A DNA stretch of 64,000 nt from Hydrangea macrophylla. Its lineage: Eukaryota > Streptophyta > Magnoliopsida > Cornales > Hydrangeaceae. Of this stretch, positions 12,046-24,500 are shown piece after piece. The notes under the pieces were generated by a model. The model was not told the DNA's origin. It saw only the letters and a program-made list of their open reading frames with translations, and did no database searches. A program made the translations under genes and the position numbers. The stretch covers positions 111,948,605 to 112,012,604 of the forward strand of contig CM066983.1 of the NCBI GenBank assembly GCA_033977485.1, read 5' to 3'. How positions within the stretch are numbered: the first letter of the stretch is position 1; every line of letters begins with the position of its first letter.

Positions 12046-15000
12046 AGCAAAAGTCTCCTCGTAATCCATACCATACTAATGGGAAAAACCCTTGGCAACT
12101 AATCTTGCTTTATACCGCTCAACAGACCCATCTGACTTGGTTTTGATTTTATAAACCCAACAAGAACCAATAGCACTCTTACCAGAAAGGTAAGGAAACC
12201 AAACTCCAAGTGTCTGTCTTATGCAATACAGAGAGTTCCTCTGCCATAGCCTGCTGCCAAAGAGGATCAAGAGCTGCCTCTTTATAGGGCAGAGGCTCAG
12301 AGAGATAATGAACTGAAGCTAAAAAGGAAGCAAAAGAATCCGAATAACAACAACAAACAAAATTAGGTGATTGAGTGGACTTACGAGTGCGAGCAGGATA
12401 GCGAGGAGGTCCCACAACCTTAGCAGGTGCTTGGGTGGCCTCTGGAAGGGAGGTAACATCAGGCGGCAAGGTACCAATGTCAACAGAAGTAGAACCATGA
12501 TGTGAGACAATATCAGTGGTGCATGGGGCTCAAGAGGGCACACTATCGGTATCATCAGAGAATGGGTCAAGATGGATTAGATCAGCTTTAGTCAACTCAT
12601 GATGATTATCAGGAGTAAAAAAGAAGGGTAGGTGCTCGAGAAATACAACATTACGAGAGACATATAGTTTCTTAGTAACTGGGTCAAAACAACGATATCC
12701 CTTCTAACCCTCAACATAACCTAGAAAAACATAAATAGCGAACTTTGGTGACAATTTAGTACGCTTTACACAAGGTCGAAGGACAAAACAAGTACAACCA
12801 TACACCTTCAAGGAAGAATAATCAGGAGCATGCCCATACAATTTTTCAAAAGGTGACAAACCTGAGCAGTGAGAGGATGAAGTTTTATTAATTATATTGA
12901 CAGCAGTAAGGACAGCCTCTCCCCAAGAATCACTAGGGACATAAGCAGATAATAAAAGAGAGCGGGCAATTTCAACAATATGCCGATGTTTCCTTTCAGC
13001 AACACCATTTTGCTCAGGAGTGTCTGTATAAGAGGAGTGGTGAATACAGTAAGGACAACCTCTCCCTAAAAATCACTAGGGACATATGCAGATATTAAAA
13101 GAGAGCGAGCAATTTCAACAATATGCCGATATATCCTTTCAGCAACACCATTTTGCTTAGGAGTGTCTGTACAAGAGGACTGGTGAATAGTTCTATCTAA
13201 AGCTAGCAACTCACGAAATTTATGATAGGTATACTTTCCACCTAAATCATATCTAAAACATTTTATGACAACAGAATGTTAAGTTTTGACAAAATCACGA
13301 AACGTATTGTAAATATCAAAGAAGTCTGAACGACGTTTCATAAGGTAAACCCAACAGTATGAGTGCAATAATCAATAAATGATACATAATATCGGGACCC
13401 CCCTCTTGTAGTAACAGGAGAAGGTCCCCACACATCAGAATGAACTAAGTCAAATGGTGCAAGAGAATTAGAAATACTTCTATTAAAAGGTAAAGCTGAA
13501 AATTTTGCCAGTTTACAACCACTATAATCAGAAATATCATGAGTTTGTAAATCTCTTAATTTTTCTGTAGAAGCTAAAAATTTTAAACGAGAGGCTGAAA
13601 CATGACCAAGGCGAGAATGCCATAAATAAAAACTAGACGAAGATGAACTCAAACGAAAGGATGACAAGTCAACACTAGAACCTGCAACCACTGGTACACT
13701 GAGCTTGTCCAAGATGTATAATCCCCCTTGCCTATAGCTTTTCCCAATCAGCGTCTGAGACTGCGGATCCTGCACATGACAAAAAGTAGAAGAAAAAAAG
13801 ACTAAGTAACCTATATCACAAAGTTGACCAACAAAAACAAGATTCATAGTAAGTTTGGAAATGTGGTAAACACTAGAGAGAGATACATGAGATGTGACAA
13901 TAGACCCAACACCTGTTAATGGCATGGGAGTACCATCAGCAGTCATAACAGGCAAAGAGGAAGCAGGACATAAGGATACAAAAGACGACAAGTCAAGTGA
14001 CATATGATTAGAAGCTCTAGAGTCTAAGACCCAAATACCTGAGTACATACCCGAAGACATACCTAGTGAAGAGGTGGCCATAGTATGTGGCTATGTGACA
14101 AGGAACTTCTAAAATTGCTCAGCAAGGGAGGTCATGGACGGAGTAGGGGGAAGGGGAACCAGGTCCAAATGAGTCTGATGGTGGTAGAACTATTGCAATG
14201 TTAGGCTGTGGAGGCCTATACGAACGCTGTTGAGATTGGTTGTCAGATTTCCAATGAGAAGGTTGAGGTTGCTGTTGTTGTGGTGGTCGACCATGTGAGG
14301 GCTGGTTGCTGCTATTGGGCTAGTTTACTCGACACAACCTAGGACATTGAGCCTTCCAATGACCCTTCTCCTTACAGTAGCTGCATACATCACTACCAAC
14401 TCTCGAGTAAGGCTTATTCTGAGTGTTGGAAGGTGGTCGAAAAGGGGCTGCTAAAACAGATGGAGTAGAGTCGGGTAGAATTCCCTTTCCAGACTAAGTC
14501 TTGAGATGTATTTCCTCTGCTACTAACTCATGGACAACAAAATCAACTAACGGAAGTGGGCTACGATGGGGAATGGACCCACGAAGGCCCTCAAAATTAT
14601 CACGTAGAGCCATCAAAAACTGAACCAAACGTTGTTCCTCCCTATTAGCGATATATGGTACAAACGCCAGCAATTCGGGCGACTCCATGAGAGCCAACTG
14701 ATCCCAAAAATCTGTTATTATAGAATAGAACTCCTGAATACTCAAATTTTTTTGGTTAAGGGCACGAATATCACTCTAATTGGTACCTTTTCGCAAAATT
14801 GGACTGTGTAAACAATTTAGCCAAATGATCTCACACCTCCTTTGCATATTCAAACTTTGCCAATTGCATACCTATTGAGGGAGCAACGGAGTTGTTGATC
14901 CAAGTAATGATTTTCGAATTGTTTGTTTCCCAAATATCTAGCAATTCTGCAAATTTATCAGCCTGTTCATTCGTAGGTTTTACTAAAATCTCCATTGATA

Positions 15001-15119
15001 TAACCTCACATCTTCTTCCCCTTCAAAAAATTTTTCATCACATAATTCCAATATGCAAAATTCTTTCTATCGAGTTTAACACTAAGCGCTTGAAGTGAAT
15101 CATCGCGTTCAACAGCCAT
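12046..15119 (-). pseudogene. Copia gag-pol polyprotein, decayed
   Basis: A gag start codon lies at 15119-15117. A UBN2-type gag region with EEQRLVQFLMALRD is at about 14745-14494. A CCHC zinc knuckle (CSYCKEKGHWKAQC) is near 14385. The protease region near 14040 has DSRASNHM, where DSG is expected, so a catalytic-site glycine is changed. A GAG-pre-integrase block (LWHSRLGHVS) is near 13610 and integrase DLVHSDVWGP near 13460. The reverse-transcriptase start (WVYKIKTKSDG then ARLVAKGFS) is near 12150-12090. Stops and frameshifts interrupt it, and a 143-bp tandem duplication lies in integrase. Not functional. Confidence 0.9.
12904..13189 (-). repeat. 143-bp tandem duplication in copia integrase
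   Basis: The segment starting CAGTAAGGACA at 12904 recurs at 13047 with scattered substitutions. It duplicates part of the integrase region that encodes the GVAERKHRHI-type block. The divergence shows it is not an assembly echo of identical reads. Confidence 0.85.
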
Positions 15120-15373
15120 TACGAAAATGAAGCAATTAAATAGCACAAAATCAATTAACCAAAATCAAAGACAGATCAAAAAACACAAAACAAACGAACC
15201 AAAATCAGTGACAGATCGAAAAACGAACGCAAATCAGTGGGAGATCCAAATATGAATTCGTATCAACAAGAAATCCAAACCCGAACCCCAGCAGGGGCGC
15301 GCTACCCCCTGCAACCCCCAGCCAACTCACCGCAGAGTTGGATCTGCAAAGGACGTGAATGAGATTCGAACCT

Positions 15374-15385
15374 GCTCTGATACCA
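15374..15385 (-). other. Copia primer binding site
   Basis: The minus strand reads TGGTATCAGAGC, immediately inside the LTR edge at 15386 with no gap. It sets the element's orientation. Confidence 0.85.
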
Positions 15386-15444
15386 TGTGAATATATCAAA
15401 TAATAAAGAAAACAACAAAGGGAAAAGAGAAAAGAGAGCTAGAG

Positions 15445-18148
15445 TGTCACACGCCAACCCGCCTCGACGGATTAGGACACGTGTAAAAAGAGTAAATGCA
15501 CCCGAAATACACTAATAAGAAAGAACCATATTATTTATTAAGGAAAAACATGATTTGAAGTAATTTAAAACCACTATGCTGAGATAAAATAGCCCAAGGG
15601 CAAAATAGTCATTAAGAAAAATATGACAAATTTTACCTCAAAAGATAGCTCTTTGAGTCCCGGTTCCAATGGAAAAAAATGGTGCATTTCTACAAAGAGT
15701 TAAACCTGTTTCCGTAAAAGTCGACGAAAAATACCTTCGAAATCACTGTCTTGTGCAGAGGGGCATTCGACCGGTCGAGCGGGTCAATTCGATAGGTCCA
15801 AGTACCCTCTGGACCATATTTTTCCCCCATTTAACATTCTTAAAAGTTCCTAAACTCACAAGGCGCTTGGGGCTACCTCCTAACCAAAGTAGAATCACTA
15901 AAAAGTGCACAAAAGTATCGAAAACTCATCAAATCAGGCAACCATTGGAGGATTTCAATACATTCAAACTGAATTCAAGCAAGTAACTAACTCAAGTTCT
16001 TGCCAAGAACTAGAATATACATGAAAACATTTTGAGGAAGAGTTTGAAGCTTTATTAAACAAGTTTGAGCCAAATAACACTAGTATAACTTGTGCCAATT
16101 AGAAAATTTCGTGAAAAATACCTACCAACTTTTGTAATTGAAAGTGAAGTTTTTATAGGTCAATGGGACCCCAAGGATACCCTCTTGGCTTTTTAAAAGG
16201 TAAAACAAACCATGGGAACATTTAGAATTAAAGGGTTGACAGTGGGTTTTTTGACCGGTCGAGAGGATCCCTTCGACCGGTCGAGAGCCCTTCGGCAGAA
16301 CCATTTCTGCAGCAGCAACTTTCAACCTACTCGCACGAGATTTTGAAACTAAAACTCACTCAAACACTTTTGAAAACTTGTAAACCTTCTTAAACATGAT
16401 CCTAATATGCATTGGGGTACTTTCCACCACTTCTAACTCGTAGGCAAGCTCAAATGAATCAAAATAAGACATTAAAACCTAAATCTTGGCTTAACTTGCA
16501 TGAACATAGAATTTTATCAGAAAAGAGTTCAAAGCTTTACATCCAACTTAGTTATAAATAACACTTGTCCAAAATGGTTGCGACATACACTTGGACTTGC
16601 CAGAGTGGTCCAATTCAACTAATATACAAAATCCATAGTTTAGACAAAATGAGTTACATAAGTTCTTCTAAGTTTTAACTCCAACTCCCACGACTTTAAG
16701 CATTATAACTTAAGTATCACAAGTCCAAAACCATAATTTACATGATACTACAAGATTAAATATGTACTACAAATCCCAAGTCTTGCCCTATTTCCAAGCT
16801 CGATTCACCTCCTTTCCGTACCTTGCTCCGAACCTGCGGTGGTTGTTATGTACCATAACAGAAATAGGAAAACGGTTTTCTTAAGCATTATGCTTAGTGA
16901 ATTAACTAACATGCTTGAGATGTCGTGAACATGTGTAATGCAATAATTTAAGCACATAAGCATACGTAATCGTAAAATTCACTGGCTAATGGTTCACTCC
17001 GACCCAAAGACCTTTCCCTTGGTCCCGCGACCACTTTCCTTGGACATCTGTTCTTAAAGCGGATTTCTTCCTCTTCTCCTCCCTTATTTCACCATAATGA
17101 ACCATTATTCCTTTTTTATTGACCACTTAACATATAAGCACATAGTCACATAATAATGAATATTTCTTCACCAAATCAACATGTAATTATAACTTTAACA
17201 TGAATTTAACTACTAAATCCAGAATTATTATTTCTAAATTAGCAATTGAAGCACATAACATGTACCCACATCAAAGCATAAGTTAGAAAACTCACCTCTT
17301 TTGGATTCTACCCAAAATTAAGCCTATAGATGCTGAATTTCTCCAAAATCCAGCTCAAAACTCAATCCGGTGTAATTTCCTATATGTATTCGACAACCGT
17401 ATGTCACCGATTAGATTGGGTCACCAAATTACAACGATTAAAACGTAAAAGATTGGTATAAAAACGACCGTTTCACCTCCACGAGTCCGAATACGGCTCC
17501 GGTTCACGAATTGGACGACGAACAGCAACGGTACGACAAGATTATGACATCGGGAACGTGTTCTTCCTCTTCCTCTCTCGACACCTCTCCTTCTTTCTCT
17601 ACTTTCTGTCTAATTTTGAGAGTATGCTCACCCTCTTGACACACATGCATTACATGCAATGTGTTGTCAACACATTTTCCATTCCTTTCATTTACACCCC
17701 CAATAATTTTTAACTTCTTTTTATGAAATTCCCCAAACATTCCATAAACTACCAAATTATTTAAATGGTGTTTGTCTAAGTCCTGCATGGGTCCCACATG
17801 TGGTCCCAAATATTTGCGAAGTTGCTACCGTACTTACTAATTATACATCTTTTTGCAATAATGCCCTTATTAGGTTATATCAAAAGCTAACTTATTAACA
17901 ATTGAATATTGAAACAATTAAACATATTCTAAACAGTCATATAAAATGCATCTAATTATTTATATGCAAATTATTTTATATTCTATCCAGGCCCTTCACT
18001 GGGTCCCGCTTCCAAACTTGTCCCTCCTCAATGGGGACTTTTCCATGGGCGAGTCCAAGCCTCTCTTTAACCCATTTTATACACTAATTATGTAAATTAA
18101 TGCATATTAACATGTTTATTAAGCCTTTTCCCGGGTACGGGTGTTACA
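15445..18148 (-). mobile_element. Solo LTR, 2,704 bp, inserted in the copia LTR
   Basis: It starts TGTCACACGCC and ends GGGTGTTACA. Perfect 5-bp target duplications TAGAG flank it at 15440-15444 and 18149-18153. Its right third aligns with the LTR at 5162-6981, and its left part aligns in reverse with 7621-8847. I read its orientation as minus, by analogy with the 5162-6981 element. No interior or coding region is present. Confidence 0.9.
15768..16283. repeat. Two pairs of CGACCGGTCG palindromes
   Basis: Copies lie at 15768 and 15790 (second degenerate, CGATAGGTCC) and at 16252 and 16274. Both pairs have 22-bp start-to-start spacing. They occupy the LTR zone that carries GGATCGATCC in the homologous LTR at 8435-8536. 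Confidence 0.85.
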
Positions 18149-18305
18149 TAGAGTTTCACATAACATGAAAACTGAATGAATTAATACAATACAAAAGAAG
18201 AGACAATAATAATATATCTAGGTATATAGTATTACCCTAATATAAAGTAAAAGACTAAATTACCCTAAAACTAATTTTAATAACTCACTCTAATATTCTC
18301 TACCA

Positions 18306-18576
18306 TAATTAATGAAAGAAACACCAAATTAAACTATGTGTAAATATTTTACAATGAAAATGTATCAGATGTGATTTTTTTACAACATTGAACACCCACC
18401 CCCCACCCCTAACAAAGATACAAGCAAACAGTGAAAAATACAACAATTGGAAGTTGGTATAATATCAAGGCATAAAACACCCCCAAAAACAAATTTGAAA
18501 TATACAGATACCAAATTTATTTTTATTTTTATTTTTATTTTTATTTTTTTTCGACTTGGATTGTTGTGAATTTGTC
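18306..18576 (-). other. IDH 3' flank / 3' UTR
   Basis: This lies between the copia LTR and the IDH stop codon. On the minus strand it begins with about 25 bases, then an array of AATAAA motifs. A C-rich run near 18399-18410 is the only other structure. Confidence 0.6.
18515..18552 (-). promoter_or_regulatory. Array of AATAAA polyadenylation-type signals
   Basis: On the minus strand an AAAAAT repeat contains at least four AATAAA words beginning about 25 bases after the IDH stop. It is well placed to act as near-upstream elements for IDH 3' end formation. Function is inferred from sequence and position. Confidence 0.55.
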
Positions 18577-21500
18577 TCAAAGGTGATCGCAGATTGCCTT
18601 AGTGAACTCTGTTGTGGAAGAAGTGCCTCCAAGATCACCTGTTCGGTACTTTCCTTCTGCTATTGTATTGATAATGGCATTGTGGATTCGATCAGCCTTC
18701 TCGTGAAGATCCAAATGCCGTAACATAGCAACTGCACTCAGCAGCAAGGCAGTTGGATTCGCAAGGTTCTGAAAGTAATTGCATATTGTCTAAGAGACCA
18801 CGTTTGTTCATAACCAAGAAAACATGCATAGAATACGACAAAGCTACACATAATCAAAAAGCACCAAAGGCCTTAAAAGTGTTTTACAGTATTTTAGTGT
18901 TTCCTAAAATGCCCCTTGAGTCTTACTGAGTTGAGTCTTATGACTCTTATTACTTCATTTATACCTACTTTGTTCCTTAACTATTTGTGCCCATTATTAC
19001 TCTATATGGGAAATATTTGACACACTTTTTGACCCAAAGTGTCGTCCGGCCATTAATTGGTGTGGGCTCCACCACCGAACGCATCTCGGCCATCGAAAAT
19101 CAATGGCCGAGAGCCGAGATGTATTCGGTGGTGGGACCCGTGCTAATCAATGGTTAGATGATACTTTGTGTCAAAAAGTGTGTGTGTAGCACTGTATTTA
19201 GTCATGATCAAATAATCAACTTTACTAAATCCAATTAAAGGTTACTCTTGTAGTTTATGTCTTAGGACTCAACTAATTTAAACATTTAAATTTAATTGTG
19301 GAGCAAAAATAAGCGACTTTTTTGGTTATTTCATATTTATATCACTAAAGAGAGAAATTTAAATCTACTTCTGAATAGCATCTAAAATTTTCAAAATCAA
19401 TTATTCACCTCTAAATTTTTGAGATAGCATTTCATTATATCTGTGAAATAATCGTTACACACTATGTACAAATTACATATGCATAAAGTGCGTAATTAGA
19501 CACTAACAACAAAACAAAACATATATTATAACAACTCAACATATGATAGATCATTGATTATCATTACAACTATAGTGGAGTCCCTTAATTTGTTCCTAAT
19601 AGGCCCATACGACTCTCCTCCTCCTATTTCCTATTTGACAACTAGCTCTCTCTTCGCAAAGATTGATCACTAGTGATTCATTAACTTTATTCTAATAAAA
19701 CTATGTTTTTCTTCCCTTTTATTAGGTTGTTTGCTTTTAAAAATTCCCTTCTAATTCTCATGTATATACAAAACTTCTTACAAAGCACAATGACCCTATG
19801 TTACAATTTTTACTTTTTTTTTTGGCTAAATGTTACAGTTCCTACTTGGTTCCATATAAAATTGGAACTATGTTTGGTTAACTATTACCCATTGTGTTTC
19901 CAATAGAAAACTATTAATAAATCATAAGGTTAATTATATATATACCCCATGTACTTAGACATTTTTTCACTTTACCCCTTGTACTTCAAATCATATCACT
20001 AATACCCCTACACTTTGGACTAAACTGGAACCGTTGGTAAATCAGTTAAAAAATTAACGGGCATAAGCCTACATAGGCCATGTTTGGCAATAACTTTTGG
20101 AGTTCATCAACAATTATGAATCACCAAAACATTTAGTAAAATAACCTCAACAATTGAGATTGGCTAAAAGCTAACTTGGACAACTTTTACCAATCACAAT
20201 TTTTTTGTGATTAATTACTGAACTTGGATACAACATAGTCAAAATAGTAAGACAATAAAGTTAGAAGAAGTTACATTTATTAAGAATCACATATCATTTT
20301 TTTTTTTTAAAAAATGTGCAATTACAAAAATTGCACACATTATTGCAACAAATAGATAATAACTCACTTAATGTTATGTCGCCAAATATGCCTAGACTTG
20401 ATTGTCTATAAGGACAAGCTATGAGCCTCCTGTAATACAAATTTTTTTAATAGTATTCACTTTGAAATTAGTAGAACTAAATAGCTTATATTTCAGTAAA
20501 AAGAAATCACCTTTGACAGTAGTCTGTAGTTTATAGTGTGCAATGAGTCCCACAATAACGCACATGCATTTCATAATTTTTTTTCACTTAATCTAAATAA
20601 TAAGACTTTAACCATATTGTTTCATTGATTTGTATATAGAATAAACTTGAAAAAAAAATAATCAGATTCATTTCGGTAGTCTGTAGTTTATAGTGTGCAA
20701 TGAGTCCCATAATAACGCACATGCATTTCATAAATTTTTTCACTTAATCTAAATAATAAGACTTTAACCATATTGTTTCATTAAATTGTATATAGAATAA
20801 ACTTGAAAAAAAAATAATCACATTCATTTCAGAAGGGTTGCAATTTCTTTTCTTTTCTTTTTCTTTTTTTGTGGTAGAAAATAGTTGTGGATCAAATTAT
20901 TAGTTTATGTATCTTTTATTTATGATCTTCATGACTCTCCCCAAATAAAACGAAAATATTAATATATACTTTCTTTTTATTGCGACATTATATATAACAA
21001 ATAAGTGAAAAAAAAAACTTGAATATATATATATACACACACACACATTTATACAATAGTCGTAGAATTTACTGTCATATAATTATAAATGTATGTTATT
21101 AAACACTAATATGTACTCTCATTTATCCTTTAATTGAATACAACTTTTTTAGTGTAGTATTAAATTTTGGGGGATTTACCAAAAAGGACAATTATGGAAC
21201 ACTTGTTAAGTTTAAAGCCAATTTATAAGTACACTTAACAAAAAGGATAAAAAGTTGACGGCTCGTGCTCGCACGGTATAAATACATGCACCATAGAGGA
21301 TCCCATGCACATACCCCAACTCACGTCATCCCCACACGCACGCGTGCCCCAAGTGCGTCCAATCGCGCCCCAATCGCGCCCACACGCTTCACCTCTGCCT
21401 AGACTGCTCGCACCGTGCAAGCAATGTACCGTAACATTTTTAATTTCGAAAAATATTTTTAAACTTTAAACATCCATAACTTTTGACCTACAACTCCATT

Positions 21501-24500
21501 TTTCGCAAATTTTATACCGTTGGAATCGTGTCGACGAGAGCTACAAAACCAGTACCATTGTTGATATATTTTGAGGAAATTTTTTTTTCATGTTTTTACA
21601 TACATAAATAATAAGTGAAATTTCACTTGATATACATAAAATATTAAGTGAAATTTCACTCAATACATGAAAAATTTCATGTTTTTACATACATGAATAA
21701 TAAGTGAAATTTCACTTGATATACATAAAATGTTAAGTGAAATTTCAGTGAATACATGAAAAATATTAAAAGCTCTTCCCAAAAAGCCCTAAGTTCAATT
21801 TTTGCAAAGCTCATAAACTAGTTACCAAATGAATTAACATGAAATTGTGCTTTAAAAAATAAGAAGCACCCAAAACTAAGCCTTAATGAGGTAGCAATGG
21901 CTTTATTGCAATTCGATTTTTTATAATTTTTTTTTCTCAAAACATATAAATTTGGCATACATAAATATTAAGTGAAAATTCACTGAACCCGTACATGCTT
22001 TCTTCCTGAAAAATTTGAAGTTAAACTTAACATTTGTATACTCGTTCAGTGAGATTTCACTTAGTAGGTTAAGTGAAAATTCACTAACTATCCCAAAGGT
22101 CGCTAGAAGTAACTCTCTAGAGTTTAAGGTCGAATTTGATACTTACTTTGTTAAAAAGTCCCTCAAGTGTCAATTTAAGTAAAATTTCACTTAGTATTCA
22201 TGTACAAGTTCAGTGAAATTTCACTTAATATTCATATATGCCAAGTGAAATTTACTTCTTTTTTTTCTCTTTCATATTAAACAATGCATATTTCGTTTAT
22301 AAAAAAAAAATCAAATTTCACAAATCAATTATAAAACATAGTTTTTCAATCCAAACAAATGCAAAATTCTTGTAAAAATTCACTAAAACTCTCCTTAAGA
22401 ACAAAGTGAACATTCGGTTTTTTTTTCCCCTCACATCATATCAATTTGGCATACGTGAATATTACGTGAAATTCAATAACTCATACACAAATATTATGTG
22501 AAAATTCTATTAGGTTCGTCTGGAGCATGACATGTAAAAATAAGAATTTTTTCCTTTTGCTCAAAAGGTATCAACAATGGTACTAGTTTTGTAGCTCTCG
22601 TCGACACGGTTCCAACGGTATAAAATTTGTAAGAAACAGAGTTGTAGATCAAAGTTATGGATGTTTAAAGTTTAAAAAAACATTTTTGAAATGGATATCA
22701 TATGGTACAGCCACTCACACGGTGTGAGTGACTGAAACCAAAAACGCGGGGGCGTTGGTGACATGGGATCTTCTATGGTGCGTGCACTTATACCGGGCAA
22801 GCACTTACTTAAATTCCTTTTGTTCTTTTTAGAAAATGGTCGAATCAATTGGAGTTTTAAAGTTATGAGGGTTATTTGAGGGATTTTCTAACAATTATCT
22901 ATTAAATTTTATTAGTTTTTTTTTTATTTATTTATAAATATTATGATATATATCTGGCAAACAAAAAAGATGATTTTAGAGCTTCGAAAAATTAAATAAT
23001 AGTAATAAGAGCAATCTAAAAAAAATATTTAATTTGTATTGTCAATGTCAATACGACCAGAAAATAATGTATGCAACATAAAAGTCAAAAGAATCGAAAA
23101 CTTAACATTAGTAATTGTGTTGGATTGAGTAATGCTATGCTTCCCAATTTTTACATTTCAAATATGGTTCCCAATACATGTGGTAGTGGTACCACTCTAA
23201 AAACATAGTGGGACCACTTAAATATCATGTTAGGAACTATAGATATGAACTTGGAAAATATAGTATTACTCGTTAATAAATACCAACTAATTCACATTAG
23301 ATTCAAAATTTTAGATCCTACTTTGGTCTTGCACATCTCGTTAGATCGCATTGTAACAAAATATCACTACTCTATCAAGAACCGTATAGAGAAGGTATAA
23401 TACCAAAATAAAAAGCATATAGTAGAAAATAACCTTCAATCTGCTTAAAGTGCTCTTCTTATTTCCTTAATTTGAAGTAAAAAAGCTATCAAACACAAAA
23501 CAATCAAGCCAAATATAGAAGTTAAATAAGAATTCATATACATGAATTAAATAGACAAAATCAAGTAATTGTATAGTGAAGATTCTAACCAAGAAAAGAA
23601 AAGACTGTGTAGATGAAAAGTGGTCAATAATTGTAATGTTAGGATATTGGTCAATCCTTGTTTAATTCCAATTCAAAGGTATATGATAAAGAATATATCA
23701 AATTTAATCTACATTAAATTGGTCAATCCTTTTTTTTTTGATAGGTCAATTTGATCTACAATAAATTGGTTCTTTATTTTTGATGAATCCTTAATTGTAA
23801 ATATTAACACAAATATGTAATATATATATATATATATATAAAATTCTCATAAATTACCACTTTTGTCTTTCATATATAGATATTAGATTTGATATAGTAG
23901 TTTTGGTTAAATAATATTGATGATAAGTCTTATAACATTACATTATTGAATATTTTATTTTACGTTTATTTATTAAATATATAGTATATATTTTGATATT
24001 TTTTGAAAATAAAACTCATTTTTTTTAGCAGAGAAAATAAACATCTTGAAAAAATGAACATTCATAGTTTACTTTAAAGATATGAAATACTTTAGAAAAT
24101 CAATATTGTATAATACGTCTTAATAAAAACTTAATTTGGCAATAATATCTCCTTGATAGTTACTTTATTCAAAATAAAGGAAAACTAAGAAAAAGAATCT
24201 TGAAATATTTACCCTAATACAAATAGTCATTTATAGTTTGTGATTATATAATAATTCATCTAAAGAAGTACACCCATACAAGACTTTTTGTTTATTTCAT
24301 TAATTTAATAAGTAGTTATTGAAATGAAAAAAATGTATAATTTGTATCAAAATCTTACAAGGACAATAAAGTTGAAGTTATAATTTTTAATCTTTGCTTT
24401 TAGGCCAATATGTTTAGTGAAGAATTTGAGAAAATTCGCACTCAATTTAGTAAAAACTAAATAGAACTTTAGTACAATATTTTATGTTTCCATTTGACAT

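Larger units (their letters stand above)
12046..18305 (-). mobile_element. Ty1/copia retrotransposon, truncated, minus strand
   Basis: It reads right to left: LTR, primer site (15374-15385), gag, protease, integrase, then the start of reverse transcriptase, where it stops against the LINE at about 12046. The LTR begins directly beside the primer site at 15386, is split after 15444 by a solo LTR, and continues from 18154. The outer LTR end is uncertain; TGGTAGAG at about 18305 is my best guess, giving a short LTR near 210 bp. The second half of pol and the 3' LTR are missing. Confidence 0.8.

Noticed and set aside
15669..15986. 105-codon frame
   Set aside because: It lies within the solo LTR at 15445-18148 with no domain and no support from the related LTRs.
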